Below, in pieces: positions 22,964-33,945 of a DNA stretch of 64,000 nucleotides. A model generated the notes under the pieces. It was given only the letters and a program-made list of their open reading frames with translations, was not told the DNA's origin and ran no database searches. This DNA comes from Gymnopus androsaceus JB14 (lineage: Eukaryota; Basidiomycota; Agaricomycetes; Agaricales; Omphalotaceae). Every line of letters starts with the position of its first letter. The first letter of the stretch is position 1. The stretch spans positions 1 through 64,000 of the forward strand of contig ML769452.1 in the NCBI GenBank assembly GCA_009733575.1, written 5' to 3'. The position numbers were made by a program, and so were the translations under genes.

Positions 22964-25318
22964 TTAGGTAATCGCGACAGGCAGCAGTCCTGCATTCTGC
23001 ATCTGCCTGAATGATTTTAGCCATGACAGGTTTGGATCCAGCTCCTCCACAAATCCAGCCAGCCTGGCCTTTTCCAGACTCATATGCCGATGAAACGAAA
23101 GGTAATACCCAAACCAATCCATTCGCTCCGCTCCCCATACTTGATTCACATTGATTCCTGGACGCTGGTAGCTGTTTTCGCTCTCGAAGATCTTCTGAAG
23201 GAGGCCTGCAAGTGTGCTCCCAGATCGTAAGCCGTAAGATGCTGTCAGGTTTAGAAGGGTAGTCTCAGCAATTTTTGACCAGCTTACAATAACACCTACT
23301 GATGGAATGAGATGGTTATGGAGCCCAGACTGCTTGAAGTAGCAATGATTCTGTTGCGCATCGTTTTGCAGTAGTGTTTCAGTCAGAGCTTTCGACGCAG
23401 GGGAAGATCTCGGTAGATTAAGGACGCCGTTGCGACGAATGAAGTATGGGACTGAAGACATGGTGGGTTTTGACAAGGGAAAGTGATGCGTCATCGATCG
23501 ATGAAATGATCAGCGCTTAACTTAGCGGCCAGTTCAAGTTCTACGTCTTTCTACGTACGGTATAATTCCTTCAAGCCTAAGGGAGATAGTGCTGTATATC
23601 AATATCCAAATCCTCTGGGGAATACCAGGCTGACTGGGGTCCTTTGCAGGGAGAAGACTCAGATGACATCTTGCTATATCATGACACTGAGTGCTTTGTG
23701 GCGCTTGCACTCTACTAAAAGCAGCGTTTCTCTCTCATTGAGTCGTCACGAATCTCTTCAAGCCTTATACGTCGTCCTCTACCAAAGCTGAACATCAATG
23801 CTTTCCCTCCAGTTTCATCATCGATCTCATCGCTTTATGCTTTCTCCTGTTCTTTGCACGTCGCATCTGTANNNNNNNNNNNNNNNNNNNNNNNNNNNNN
23901 NNNNNNNNNNNNNNNNNNNNNNNNNNNNNNNNNNNNNNNNNNNNNNNNNNNNNNNNNNNNNNNNNNNNNNNNNNNNNNNNNNNNNNNNNNNNNNNNNNNN
24001 NNNNNNNNNNNNNNNNNNNNNNNNNNNNNNNNNNNNNNNNNNNNNNNNNNNNNNNNNNNNNNNNNNNNNNNNNNNNNNNNNNNNNNNNNNNNNNNNNNNN
24101 NNNNNNNNNNNNNNNNNNNNNNNNNNNNNNNNNNNNNNNNNNNNNNNNNNNNNNNNNNNNNNNNNNNNNNNNNNNNNNNNNNNNNNNNNNNNNNNNNNNN
24201 NNNNNNNNNNNNNNNNNNNNNNNNNNNNNNNNNNNNNNNNNTGTTTCTTGAGTACGTCCTGATGTTTCGCAATATACTCACTTGGCTTGACCATTTTTCC
24301 ATCCGGACCAGCACCTTTTAGGCCAAAGAAATTGGCTAGTACAGGCCAACGCTCCTCCATCGTCGAGGGCGATGCACAATCAGCGACGTTAAACCTCTCG
24401 CCGCTCGTTTTTTCCGTGTTCAAACATGCCCAAATTGAGAGTTTGGCTATGATCTCTGCCGATCCTTCATTGAACATTGCGTGCCAGCCGCCTTCAGATC
24501 CGGGAAAGGGCACAGTAGCACCGTTTCCCTCGACAGCAGCAAACACAGCAAGGTACAATCCCCAGAGAGCATTCAAGCTGTGCGCCGAACCGTTTGGGAC
24601 AAAACCTGTCTGTCTTAACTGGTTAGTAGGGGGAATTCTGTTGCTCCACGCAAATTCACTCACGACTGCATCCGGCGTAACCTCGCACCAAGTCCATTTT
24701 GTTCCTTTGCTTCGTTCCGCTAGTATATCCTCAAACTTGTAATAGTGGACTTGATCGCAAGCGGGAGGCGAAAGACGCATGGATTCTTTCAACGGTGGAG
24801 ACCAAGGCAATCCACCGGGTTGGGAGATACCATATGTCTTTGTACCACCCGGGAACACGACAAACTTCAATTCGGGTGAGAACCTCTCCAATGCTCCCAA
24901 TGCATGGTCAAGCATTGCGCAATTTATCTTGATCTCTTTGTCCAGGTCGTCATCAGATTTGTAGGCTGAAATAAAGCCAATCAGCACGAGTAACTTTAGA
25001 GTCTGGAAGCAAGAATGGGATACCGAAATAAAAGGCATGGGTGACAGTCTGCAAACTTTCAACCTTGCTATTCAACTCGTTCGCAAAATCATCGACAGAA
25101 CCTTCCAAAAGATTGACATATGGCACAAGCTGGATTTTGGGCCCTCCGGGACTGTCTATGGTCCAGCCTGTGTGCGCCAATTCTAATGGACGATTTATGA
25201 GAGCTGAGACACGATTAAAAGTCCCTTTCTCTGGATATCCCTTGAGTAGCTGATCAACAACTCCCCAGCCTGTAAGACCGGATGCGCCAAAAACGAGTGC
25301 GTGGTTGTACTGTGGCAT
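22964..25318 (-). CDS. PRISE-type short-chain reductase (progesterone 5-beta-reductase/iridoid-synthase-like), split by misplaced DNA
   Basis: It starts at 25316-25318 with a Rossmann motif (LVFGASGLTGWGV). Exons are 25024-25318, 24664-24965 and 24242-24609; introns are 58 and 54 bases. The last exon is 22964-23159 (AERMDWFGYYLSFHRHMSLE ... ends LLPVAIT). Between 23160 and 24241 lie an unrelated questin-oxidase/P450 fragment and 370 N. The four exon pieces add up to exactly 387 codons with no base missing, so the natural gene is probably whole and 386 residues long. PRISE enzymes reduce enone carbonyl compounds with NADPH. FPGGTKTYGISQPGGLPW and YYKFEDIL fit the family's substrate and catalytic region. 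Confidence 0.8.
23160..23871. pseudogene. Questin-oxidase 5' exons and P450 start, lying inside the reductase gene
   Basis: It is nearly identical to 28953-29661. It contains the minus-strand first exon of the questin-oxidase-like gene (MSSVPYFIRRNGVLNLP), the 0.3-kb divergent promoter, and the first codons of a P450 (ATG at 23798), stopping at the N run. It starts with a two-base TG microhomology to the reductase exon. See the finding on misplacement. Confidence 0.85.
23872..24241. other. Assembly gap (370 N)
   Basis: A run of N. ORFs drawn through it are meaningless. Confidence 1.
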
Positions 25319-25605
25319 GATGTGTTGGTGGGTCCGTTCTCTCGATATGTTTTATCTACTCGACATCGTGTGTAGATTCGGTATGAAAGCAGAATCCAAG
25401 TTGTTCGGCCGTCAAGACCTTGTGTCTGATTCTTGCCTACTTGTCCAATACTCGTCAGTTTATTTTTGGGAGAGAATATCACCTCTAGATCATGGATGCG
25501 CACTACAGATCCAGATCAATTATGACAAAGAAAATACAAGTTGAACAGGTGCAGTAACCATACAGAATCATACATGATACAAGTACATAAGATATACAGC
25601 AGTAC
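25319..25605. other. Reductase upstream region
   Basis: Promoter-side spacer of the minus-strand reductase. No other feature is recognised. Confidence 0.4.
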
Positions 25606-25824
25606 TACAGTGCGTTGCATTGAAATCGGGAAGCCAGAATTTCTGATGACCTTGTTTATTTATGCTTATCGGGGCACTGGCAGGTCGGCACCAATTGAAA
25701 TTTATAAATGACGCAAGTGATCTACAGTAGATGTATTGTGCCGAGCTGCCAGTGGGACCAAGTAAGCACACATAAACAAGGTCGCCGAAATCCTGGCTTC
25801 CCATTTTCAATGCAACGCACTGTA
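25606..25824. mobile_element. Mariner-like MITE, 219 bp
   Basis: The ends read TACAGTGCGTTGCATTGAAA and its reverse complement at 25805-25824. Inverted similarity extends about 85-90 bases inward on each side (GGGAAGCCAG, GACCTTGTTTAT, GCACTGGCAG blocks). It is flanked by TA on both sides, consistent with a TA target duplication as in Tc1/mariner. It has no coding capacity. Confidence 0.8.
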
Positions 25825-25857
25825 CTTACATTTTAATCACATTTGTTTCGTCTGTAT

Positions 25858-26330
25858 TCAATCTCCATCATTCCACGCATCATCCCAGCCATGCGCACTC
25901 CGATCCCAATCATCTCTCTCCGGTTGCCCGTACGTCGTCCAGCCCATATAATCCATCAACATCCCCGCAGCCCTTACGAAAATTGACCCATCCAGTTTCG
26001 CTACACCCTCATGAGTCTCTGCTTCCTTTGCCCCTGGCAATGGCATGCCATTGGCATCAGCTCTAGCATTAGTAGCACCCTCAGCTTGTTTGAACGCGCC
26101 AATAACTGACCCGGAGGTGTATCCCCGTACTCCCTCCGCAGCCATTACCAATGTCCGCATCGTCTTGAGGTACGTGCGAGTCTGAGGAATGTATCGATGC
26201 TTCAATCAACGCCGGCCAAGGATTATAATCTTCATCATTCATAGGACTTCCAATTGTATTTTTGCCCGGTTTGTAAGGCGAACCAGAGAGGTAAGGTGGA
26301 CGAGGTTTATCCGTAGCTTCCATCAGATCT
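25858..26330 (-). pseudogene. Questin-oxidase-like 3' end, duplicate fragment
   Basis: It duplicates 27470-27943. It encodes the C-terminus (DGSIFVRAAGMLMDYMGWTT ... GWDDAWNDGD). It keeps more homopolymer bases than the other copy (for example CAGCCCTTACG against CAGCCTTACG) but is cut at about 26330 and joined to P450 exon sequence by a short unrelated stretch. Confidence 0.85.
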
Positions 26331-26337
26331 CTCTACT

Positions 26338-26464
26338 TTTTTTCGCTCACAACCTCGTCCTCCGCTTCCGCCGGGACCCAAAGGATGGCCGATTATAGGG
26401 AATATATTTGATGTACCAAAAGAAAAGGTCCATATAAGCTATATGGACATGGGTCGCAAATACA
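26338..26464 (+). pseudogene. P450 first-exon fragment
   Basis: It is identical or nearly so to 29659-29785: RSQPRPPLPPGPKGWPIIGN-type hinge through MDMGRKYS. It lacks its first codons, which are the part present at 23798-23871. It is followed by the TIR element at 26508. Confidence 0.85.
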
Positions 26465-26507
26465 GTGCGTAAGCCTCTTATGGTTGTTAGTGATTAATAC
26501 TTCTTTA

Positions 26508-27337
26508 TACATCAGCAAAACCTGGGTGGTCTCCAGAGAGCTCAGAGAGCTCCAGAGCACCCATAGCTTCTGGAGCTGCTGTAGCAAGGATAGTAATTCC
26601 AGGAAGCTCTGGAGGACTATTGAGTTCTCTGGAGCTCTCTGGAGACCACCCATCATTTGACGATTCAGGTTACCGAGCCACATTCAATCGAAAATTTACA
26701 TATCAAATTTTCACATGCAATAATAATAGAAAAAGTAAGTGTTTTATTGTTATGTATCATACACTTCCGAGGGGAGTCGGACAAGGTACTACTACTATAG
26801 TACTACATAATAACTTAGAAACCCGTTCACCAAGCCAGCCTCTACCCTACAGCTATTGGTTTCCAAAATATCAGTGAATTGGTGCTAAAAAGGGATATGA
26901 GCTTACAGTAAGAGGGAAAGTGGGACCGAGTTGCAACAATGGTGGCCCGGGGAAGGAAGAAAAAAAAAGTCCAAGTCAACGTTCAACTTTGAGTTGAACG
27001 GCGACACCTTTATATGATGTCCTGACAGTTTACAATATTGGGTGACCGTTCTGTCGGTTATGTGATGTAAAAGGAAGGGCCTGGCAACCGTTTCCTTTTA
27101 TGTCACTTAACCGACATTCAAGTCCGACAGCTGTTGTCTGCTCGGATCAACCAGAGCAGTCAGAGACCTCCACAGCTCTCCACAGCTCTCCAGAGCGCAA
27201 TTCAATGCTCTGACTGCTCCAGCAAATATCCGGGTTTGGCTGATGGCAGCTTCAGAGCAGCCAGAGCAGCCAGAGGTCTCCAGAGCTCAATTCAATGCTC
27301 TGAGAGCTCCAGCAAACAACCAGGTTTTGCTGATGTA
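26508..27337. mobile_element. TIR DNA transposon copy A, non-autonomous, 830 bp
   Basis: It begins TACATCAGCAAAACCTGG and ends with its reverse complement. Both subterminal regions carry many CTCTGGAG/CTCCAGAG units in alternating orientation. Inside are a TATATGATG/TATAAAAG-type core and the GTTCAACTTTGAGTTGAAC palindrome. There is no transposase. It is inserted in the first intron of a P450. It is a duplicate of copy B. Confidence 0.85.
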
Positions 27338-27469
27338 GGCAGTGATCTGCTACTTACGTGATCCGATGTGACATCCAATGTGACGCGATATCTTTCCGTG
27401 GTTCCTCATAATCCCATTGACAGGAAGTTCAAGATACTTACATTTTAATCACATTTGTTTCGTCTGTAT

Positions 27470-29252
27470 TCAATCTCCATCATTCCACGCATCATCCCAG
27501 CCATGCGCACTCCGATCCCAATCATCTCTCTCCGGTTGCCCGTACGTCGTCCAGCCCATATAATCCATCAACATCCCCGCAGCCTTACGAAAATTGACCC
27601 ATCCAATTTCGCTACACCCTCATCGAGTCTCTGCTCCTTTGCCCTGGCAATGGCATGCCATTGGCATCAGCTCTAGCATTGGTAGCACCCTCAGCTTGTT
27701 TGAACGCGCCAATAACTGACCCCGGAGGGGTATCCCCATACTCCCTCGCAGCCATTACCACGTCCGCATGGTCTTGAGTACGTGCGAGTCTGAGGAATGT
27801 ATCGATGCTTCAATCAACGCGGCCAAGGATTATAATCTTCATCATTCATGAGGACTTCCAATTGTATTTTTGCCCGGTTTGTAAGGCGAACCAGAGAGGT
27901 AAGGTGGACGAGGCTTATCCGTAGCTTCCATCAGCAGATGAGGTTTAATCGTTGGTCTACCGCGGACAAGTGAGAAAAGTAGCATGCCCGGAAGGAATGC
28001 TTTGATGATCGAGGCTTTATGAGCAGGATTTTCCAATACATTGATATAACTCTGGAGGAAAATCGACGACGTGACGAGATGCATGAGGAAGAAATCCAAT
28101 CGAGGCTTTCGTCCTTCCCTTCCGGTAGCAAATAGCAGAAGCACAGAACCCCAGACCAGTTCCTCGATCTTTGATTTCATCTCAGCATCCCCAAGAGTTT
28201 CGTCGACATGGAACCGAGAGCATAAAGCGATGATCTCCTCCTGCCTTCCATCCCGGAGAGCAGATTCGATTCGAGCACTGACAAGTGCGTTGGGGTCATA
28301 GGGCATTCACAGGTTTGAGAATGGGAGAGGCTTGAAGGAGGGAGAGGATTTCGAGGACGGTTAGACCTGTGGAATTATTCTTGGGTTCTGGTTCGAAAAG
28401 GCACGATGAGCGAACAGTGTGGACGCAAGCTGAAGCAATTCCTGTAAAATGAAAGATATAAGTAGATAGTAAGGTTTTACTGAGATTGGACGAGGAAATA
28501 CCTGTAGAGACCAATGCATCATTCCCAAATTCCAAAGCATACTAAAGTCGGAGATTTGAGCCAGCGTTAGCATGGGTAGCGTGCGGAAGATCTCTATACT
28601 TACTCCGAGTAGGATGAAGGGGTGCAAACTAAAATTAAACGATAAGGATGTGCATGCTCCGAAACTTAAAGCAATTCACTCACGCTCCGCTCATGAGACG
28701 TGCGAGCATCAATTTTCCCTGCTCGTTGGCAGCCGGTGAGAAGATAAACTCCTCTATAGTCTTCAAGGCACCAAAAGAGCTGACACGGCTCTCAAAGAAT
28801 GTAACAAAAGCGCCATAAGCACTGTGCGAGTAGTAACGCGCTCAGAACTAACAATGTTCAAACCGAAAGCTACTTACCTTTGATTCTCAAGGAAATCGCT
28901 CCAATTCTCCTCTCCTAATCTGAATCTCCTTGTCCTTTTCCTCCAATACAATTGGACGCTGGTAGCTGTTTTCGCTCTCGAAGATCTTCTGAAGGAGGCC
29001 TGCAGGTGTTCCCAGATCGTAAGCCGCTAAGATGCTGTCAGGTTAGAAGGGTAAGTCTCAGCAATTTTTGACCAGCTACAATAACACCTACTGATGAATG
29101 AGATGGTTATGGAGCCCAGACTGCTTGAAGTAGCAATGATTCTGTTGCGCATCGTTTTGCAGTAGTGTTTCAGTCAGAGCTTTCGACGCAGGGGAAGATC
29201 TCGGTAGATTAAGGACGCCGTTGCGACGAATGAAGTATGGGACTGAAGACAT
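27470..29252 (-). CDS. Questin-oxidase-like (DUF4243) protein, frame-disrupted
   Basis: The start is ATG at 29250-29252. The spliced N-terminus gives NHLIHHILAAYDLG, the family's HH region, via an intron starting GTAGGT. LLQKIFESENSYQRP, NWSDFLENQ, ALEFGNDALVST, LDFFLMHLVTSSIFLQS and RGRPTIKP follow in order, and it ends GWDDAWNDGD. Questin oxidase opens an anthraquinone ring by Baeyer-Villiger chemistry in geodin synthesis; most fungal homologues have unknown substrates. Single-base slips occur near 28307 (an extra A in GTGAATG) and near 28935, and several bases are missing from homopolymers in 27590-27830 relative to the copy at 25858. The gene is therefore probably intact in the organism. 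It shares a 337-base divergent promoter with the P450 exon at 29590. Confidence 0.8.
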
Positions 29253-29589
29253 GGTGGGTTTTGAACAAGGAAAGTGATGCGTCATCGATCGATGAAATGA
29301 TCAGCGCTTAACTTAGCGCCCAGTTCTAAGTTCTACGTCTTTCTACGTACGGTATAATTCCTTCAAGCCTAAGGGAGATAGTGCTGTATATCAATATCCA
29401 AATCCTCTGGGGAATACCAGGCTGACTGGGGTCCTTTGCAGGAAGAAGACTCAGATGACCATCTTGCTATATCATGACACTGAGTGCTTTGTGGCGCTTG
29501 CACTCTACTAAAAGCAGCGTTTCTCTCTCATTGAGTCGTCACGAATCTCTTCAAGCCTTATACGTCGTCCTCTACAAAGCTGAACATCA
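29253..29589. promoter_or_regulatory. Divergent promoter, questin-oxidase-like gene and P450
   Basis: 337 bases between two start codons facing away from each other. The same spacer is present at 23470-23797. Confidence 0.55.
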
Positions 29590-29785
29590 ATGCTTTCCCT
29601 CCAGTTCATCATCGATCTCATCGCTTTATGCTTTCTCCTGTTCTTTGCACGTCGCATCTGGATTCGCTCACAACCTCGTCCTCCGCTTCCGCCGGGACCC
29701 AAAGGATGGCCGATTATAGGGAATATATTTGATGTACCAAAAGAAAAGGTCCATATAAGCTATATGGACATGGGTCGCAAATACA
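29590..29785 (+). pseudogene. P450 first exon, cut off by TIR element
   Basis: ATG at 29590 encodes a hydrophobic anchor (FIIDLIALCFLLFFARRIW) and PPLPPGPKGWPIIGNIF, ending MDMGRKYS at a GTGCGT donor. The rest of the P450 does not follow: the TIR element begins 43 bases later. A P450 last exon appears at 32395-32456, so the gene has lost its middle. Confidence 0.85.
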
Positions 29786-29828
29786 GTGCGTAAGCCTCTT
29801 ATGGTTGTTAGTGATTAATACTTCTTTA

Positions 29829-30655
29829 TACATCAGCAAAACCTGGGGTGGTCTCCAGAGATCTACAGAGAGCTCCAGAGCACCCATAGCTTCTGGAGCA
29901 GCTGTAGCAAGGATAGTAATTCCAGGAAGCTCTGGAGGACTATTGAGTTCTCTGGAGCTCTCTGGAGACCACCCATCATTTGACGATTCAGGTTACCGAG
30001 CCATTCAATCGAAATTTACATATCAAATTTTCACATGCAATATAATAGAAAAAGTAAGCATTTTATTGTTATGTATCATACACATCCAAGGGGAGTCGGA
30101 CAAGGTACTACTACTATAGTACTACATAATAAACTTAGAAACCCGTTCACCGAGACAGCCTCTACCCTACAGCTATTGGTTTTCCAATATCAGTGAATTG
30201 ATGCTAAAAAGGGATATGAGCTTACAGTAAGAGGGAAAGTGGGACCGAGTTGCAACAATGGAGGCCCGGGGAAGGAAGAAAAAAAAGTACAAGTCAACGT
30301 TCAACTTTGAGTTGAATGGCGACACCTTTATATGATGTCCTGACAGTTTACAGCATCGGGTGACCGTTCTGTCGGTTATGTGATGTAAAAGGAAGGGCCT
30401 GGCAACCGTTTCCTTTTATGTCACTTAACCGACATTCAAGTCCGACAGCTGTTGTCTGCTCGGATCAACCAGAGCAGTCAGAGATCTCCACAGCTCTCCA
30501 CAGCTCTCCAGAGCGCAATTCAATGCTCTGACTGCTCCAGCAAATATCCGGGTTTGGCTGATGGCAGCTTCAGAGCAGCCAGAGTAGCCAGAGGTCTCCA
30601 GAGCTCAATTCAATGCTCTGAGAGCTCCAGCGAACAACCAGGTTTTGCTGATGTA
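29829..30655. mobile_element. TIR DNA transposon copy B, 827 bp
   Basis: Same termini and orientation as copy A (26508-27337), differing by scattered substitutions and single-base indels. The flanks are shared with copy A, so the two arose from one insertion that was later duplicated (or are two alleles). Confidence 0.85.
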
Positions 30656-31179
30656 GGCAGTGATCTGCTACTTACGTGATCCGATGTGACATCCAATGTG
30701 ACGCGATATCTTTCCGTGGTTCCTCATAATCCCATTGACAGGAAGTTCAAGAGGGGTAAGTGGCTCCTCGTTGAGTTATCATCCACAGCTGACAGACACT
30801 CCCCATAGTATTTGTTCCAGACTCAAGTCACTGACAGCGCATTTATTAGATGACGACTCGAGCCCTCAGGCTGGGTCCCAACAAGGTCCCAACCAGGTCC
30901 TGGTAGATAAGAATGAAGTTATGACGCCGCGAAACAAGTTTTTCCGTCTCCGTGGTCTTCGCCAAACATTGGTTTGGTGTTATCGAGCTATAAATATGGC
31001 CAATCTCTCCAACGTTCACTACGTATGCTCAACTTTGAATAACAGGCCTTTCATGAAGTAGCCGTTCAGGCTGGTCTACGCCCTTGAACGCCAGAACATA
31101 AAAGAGTCGGATAATCTCCTGTATTTAGAAATGAGCCCATCTCAGAAACGAATCAAGTTCCTCTTTCAAAATATTCTTC
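30656..31179. other. No gene recognised
   Basis: 30656-30745 is shared with 27338-27430. The rest is probably the promoter of the 31180 gene. Confidence 0.4.
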
Positions 31180-31948
31180 ATGATTCCTCCAAGTATTTTT
31201 CTATGTGCAATAGCATGCTGGGCTGGTGGTAAGGCTTAGCAAAATGCTATACATTGTTAGGTCCGCTAACATTTCTTGTAGTAAATGCCATTCCGGCGAC
31301 CACCACAGCTGCGCCGCCTTCATTCACACTTTATGGTGTTGGTGAAACAGTTGCGGGAGAAATAACATTCTCTGGTAGTGGCACTACAGAATTCGATATT
31401 ACTGTACTTGGTGTCAGCACGGATTCCGCAGGCACAGAAACAACATATTCTATAGGCGAATATGTCAGTCTGGTGCCCGCATCTATCACCGCCACGGCAC
31501 CCAATGGTGTTGGTACAGTAACAGAGACGGCCCTCGCAGACATCGAAACGCAGAACCGTACGTGACCGCAGTAAAATCTTAACGTCTTCTTCCTTCTTAA
31601 CTTCATACAGTCACTATGGTTGAATCTTCAGCAGGAGAATGGGCATCCTTCTCTGCGGTTGTTCAAGCGAGCCTAAACAGACCGGGATTGTTCCAAAGTT
31701 GCAGCTTCGCCTCTGATAGAACCGAAAGCCCGAATTGTAGTGAAGTTATTTATGCACCAACATCTGGCATAGGCACAAGTCCCACTCTGGTGGCTTTCAC
31801 TACCACCTTTGAAGGAATAATTATTCCGCTCACGGTTCTTGCAGAGCCAACCACCTCCTCAACCTTGAATGCAGCTAATTCGAATTTCCGTTGTTCGACC
31901 TGGCAGATGGGTGGTTTCATTATGTTTTTGGTTCTGTGGCTTCTATAA
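31180..31948 (+). CDS. Secreted, probably GPI-anchored protein, 220 aa
   Basis: Exons are 31180-31228, 31282-31557 and 31611-31948 (introns of 53 bases each; 221 codons). The N-terminus IPPSIFLCAIACWAGVNAIP is a plausible signal peptide. The body is rich in Thr, Ser and small residues with few charges. It has a handful of Cys (LFQSCSFAS, SPNCSEV, NFRCSTW), and the end is a hydrophobic tail (GGFIMFLVLWLL) as in GPI-attachment signals. No known domain. It lies among P450 remnants and TIR elements but is itself intact, so it may be a cell-surface protein of unknown role. Confidence 0.75.
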
Positions 31949-32394
31949 TTGATTGTGTACAAACTTGTGATGTAACGAAACTCGGTCTAAGTGGCCTCCA
32001 TGTACTGTATGTACTGTATGTATTCCATTATCATCACTCTTCGGTCAGATTTTGGTTTAAATCGAACGTTGGTGCAGCTAATCGCCTAGTCCAAGCAGGT
32101 CCCAAGCCTTATCGAGCTGTCAATGACGTTTCATTGGAGACTCCCTTTTCACTGCATAGGTCCTTCATGAAGTAGCGGTCCAGGTCTCTTGTTCATTCGT
32201 CTAGCATGATCCAGACGCTGGTCCATCCCGGTTTGCGCCCATTGCAAACAATCTTCGCTTGTCATGTCGAAGAACATGAAGTGCTCGCCATCAAGCATGT
32301 CCTTGACATCGACTAACACTTGTTCTCTGTCCAATTTTTATCCAAGTATTGTGGCTTTAATTTTAAAACAGCAGAGGCCTCAGCATGATTAAAT
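31949..32394. other. No gene recognised
   Basis: It contains a TTCATGAAGTAGC block at 32163 that also occurs at 31050, and a P450-3'-flank-like AAGTATTGTGGCTTTAA at 32344. No convincing gene. Confidence 0.4.
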
Positions 32395-32600
32395 CTCTAT
32401 ACCCTCGTCCTTATGAATGCACCATCAGTCCACAGTCGCAAGCGGTGGAAAGGTGAACTTTGATCTTGAAAGGTAGATCGTTCATTAATTTGCTCCTGTG
32501 ATCTAATACTCTCGAAGCAACCACTTGGGAAGATAGGGGAATGTAACTGTTGTGCTTTATCCTAATCGTATTCAAGTATTGTGGCCTTAGAACAGGCTGA
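32395..32600 (+). pseudogene. P450 last exon and 3' flank remnant
   Basis: TAC CCT CGT CCT TAT GAA TGC followed by a short tail matches the last exon of the 20172 P450 (YPRPYECIITP). The downstream flank matches 22530-22650 (TTAATTTGCTCCTGT, ACTCTCGAAGCAA, ATTCAAGTATTGTGG). It is directly followed by TIR element copy C. Confidence 0.8.
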
Positions 32601-32612
32601 AGCCTCAGATTT

Positions 32613-33461
32613 TACATCAGCAAAACCTGTATGTTGCTGGAGCAGTTCAGAGCATTGAATTGATGCTTTGGAGTGCTCTGGAGTGCTCTGACTGCTCTGG
32701 CCGCTCTGAAGCTGTAGGCGCTGATGGAATTGATTGCCAACTGTCACAGAATGTCGGGCAAGTAACGTAAAAGGAAGGTGTTGCAACATGTTACAACACC
32801 TTCCTTTTATATCATATAACTGACAACTGGCAATATATATGTGGGAAACTGCCAGAATGTTGTATAAAAGGCACCGCTGTTCAACTCCAAGTTGAACGTT
32901 GAACTTGTACTTTTTTTCTTACTTCCTTCCAGTGTCACAACTTCTTGGTCCACATTCATTTCCTCTCTTGGTAAGTTCTTATCTATTTTCAGCATCAATT
33001 GACTAATATTTAGTAATGTCTAAAGGTTGTGGAGGCAGAAGCAGACTTAGAGAGCCTTGAGAGATGGGGGAAACAGAAATTGGGACATTTTGAGTCTTTG
33101 ACTAGCCACTTAGTAGTAGTAAAGTAGTACTTATGTTGACGGCGCGCGCGCTCATACAATAAATGATGCATATGAACTCGCTATTATTATTGCCTGGTTA
33201 CCATGTGAAATTTCTCAATTAAAATTAAATGGGGCTCAAAAGTTTGCTGTGTCGAATGATGGGTGGTCTCCAGAGAGCGCCAGAGCACTCTGGAGCACTC
33301 TGGAGAACATAAATGTTTTGCTGATACGCTCTTCTTTTGCCTGACTCAGAGCACTCTAGAGCACTCTAGAGCTACTATCCTTGCTCTGGCTGCTCCAGAA
33401 GCTCTGGGAGCTCTGGAGAGCTCTGGAGCACTCTGGAGTACATACAGGTTTTGCTGATGTA
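32613..33461. mobile_element. TIR DNA transposon copy C, 849 bp, inverted relative to A and B
   Basis: Starts TACATCAGCAAAACCTG and ends CAGGTTTTGCTGATGTA. Internal order is reversed: the GTTCAACTCCAAGTTGAAC core with a TATAAAAGG box at about 32872 lies in its left half, and GATGGGTGGTCTCCAGAGAG lies near the right end. The subterminal CTCTGGAG repeats are very dense (33265-33440). It is an independent insertion next to a P450 3' flank. Confidence 0.85.
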
Positions 33462-33588
33462 TAAGTGTGGCAGAAGAAGTTCGAGCCCAGTGTATGGCAT
33501 AGAGCGCAAGGACTTTCTTGTCGGACCATGGGACTGGCGCATACAATTTTATGTGACGAGATCTATTCTTACGACTACGTGCTACGAG

Positions 33589-33945
33589 AGGACCCCTGAT
33601 AATAGGTGAGAAGGCCTTATCCAAATTCGCACCTTTTTGGTCCAAATTTCCGTGATATGCCTTATCCGAATTCGCACCATAGTGGCCGCTGCAGTGAAGT
33701 CTAAACAAAATTCGCACCTCAAATGGCCAAAATTGGGGTACTTTTCGACCGGTACCGGAGCTCTGCCAAAATTGTTTGAATACAGTAAAAAATTTTCACC
33801 TAAAAACGCACTTTTTGGGGGATTTTTGGAGGCCACACCCAAATTCGCACCGTACCCGACACATTTTCGAAAAATTCTGTTCGCACCTTACCGGCCGATT
33901 TTGCTCGATTTTGGATAAGGCCTTCTCACCTATTATCAGGGGTCC
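33589..33945. mobile_element. MITE with 33-bp perfect TIRs and 9-bp target duplication (Mutator-like)
   Basis: The TIRs (33590-33622 and 33913-33945) are perfect inverted repeats starting GGACCCCTGATAATAGG. TGCTACGAG flanks it on both sides (33580-33588 and 33946-33954). The interior repeats AAATTCGCACC-type units. A 9-base duplication is typical of Mutator-like elements. It has no coding capacity. Confidence 0.9.

Noticed and set aside
23798..25062. ORFs reading through the N run
   Set aside because: The internal residues are undefined; the ends belong to two different genes.
32149..32334. Minus-strand ORF of 61 aa (EHFMFFDMTSEDCLQWAQ)
   Set aside because: It reads like a protein fragment but I could match it to no family and found no flanking exons.
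26540..33440. CTCTGGAG arrays considered as a CRISPR array
   Set aside because: The units are short, irregular, occur in both orientations and lie just inside transposon termini; the genome is eukaryotic.
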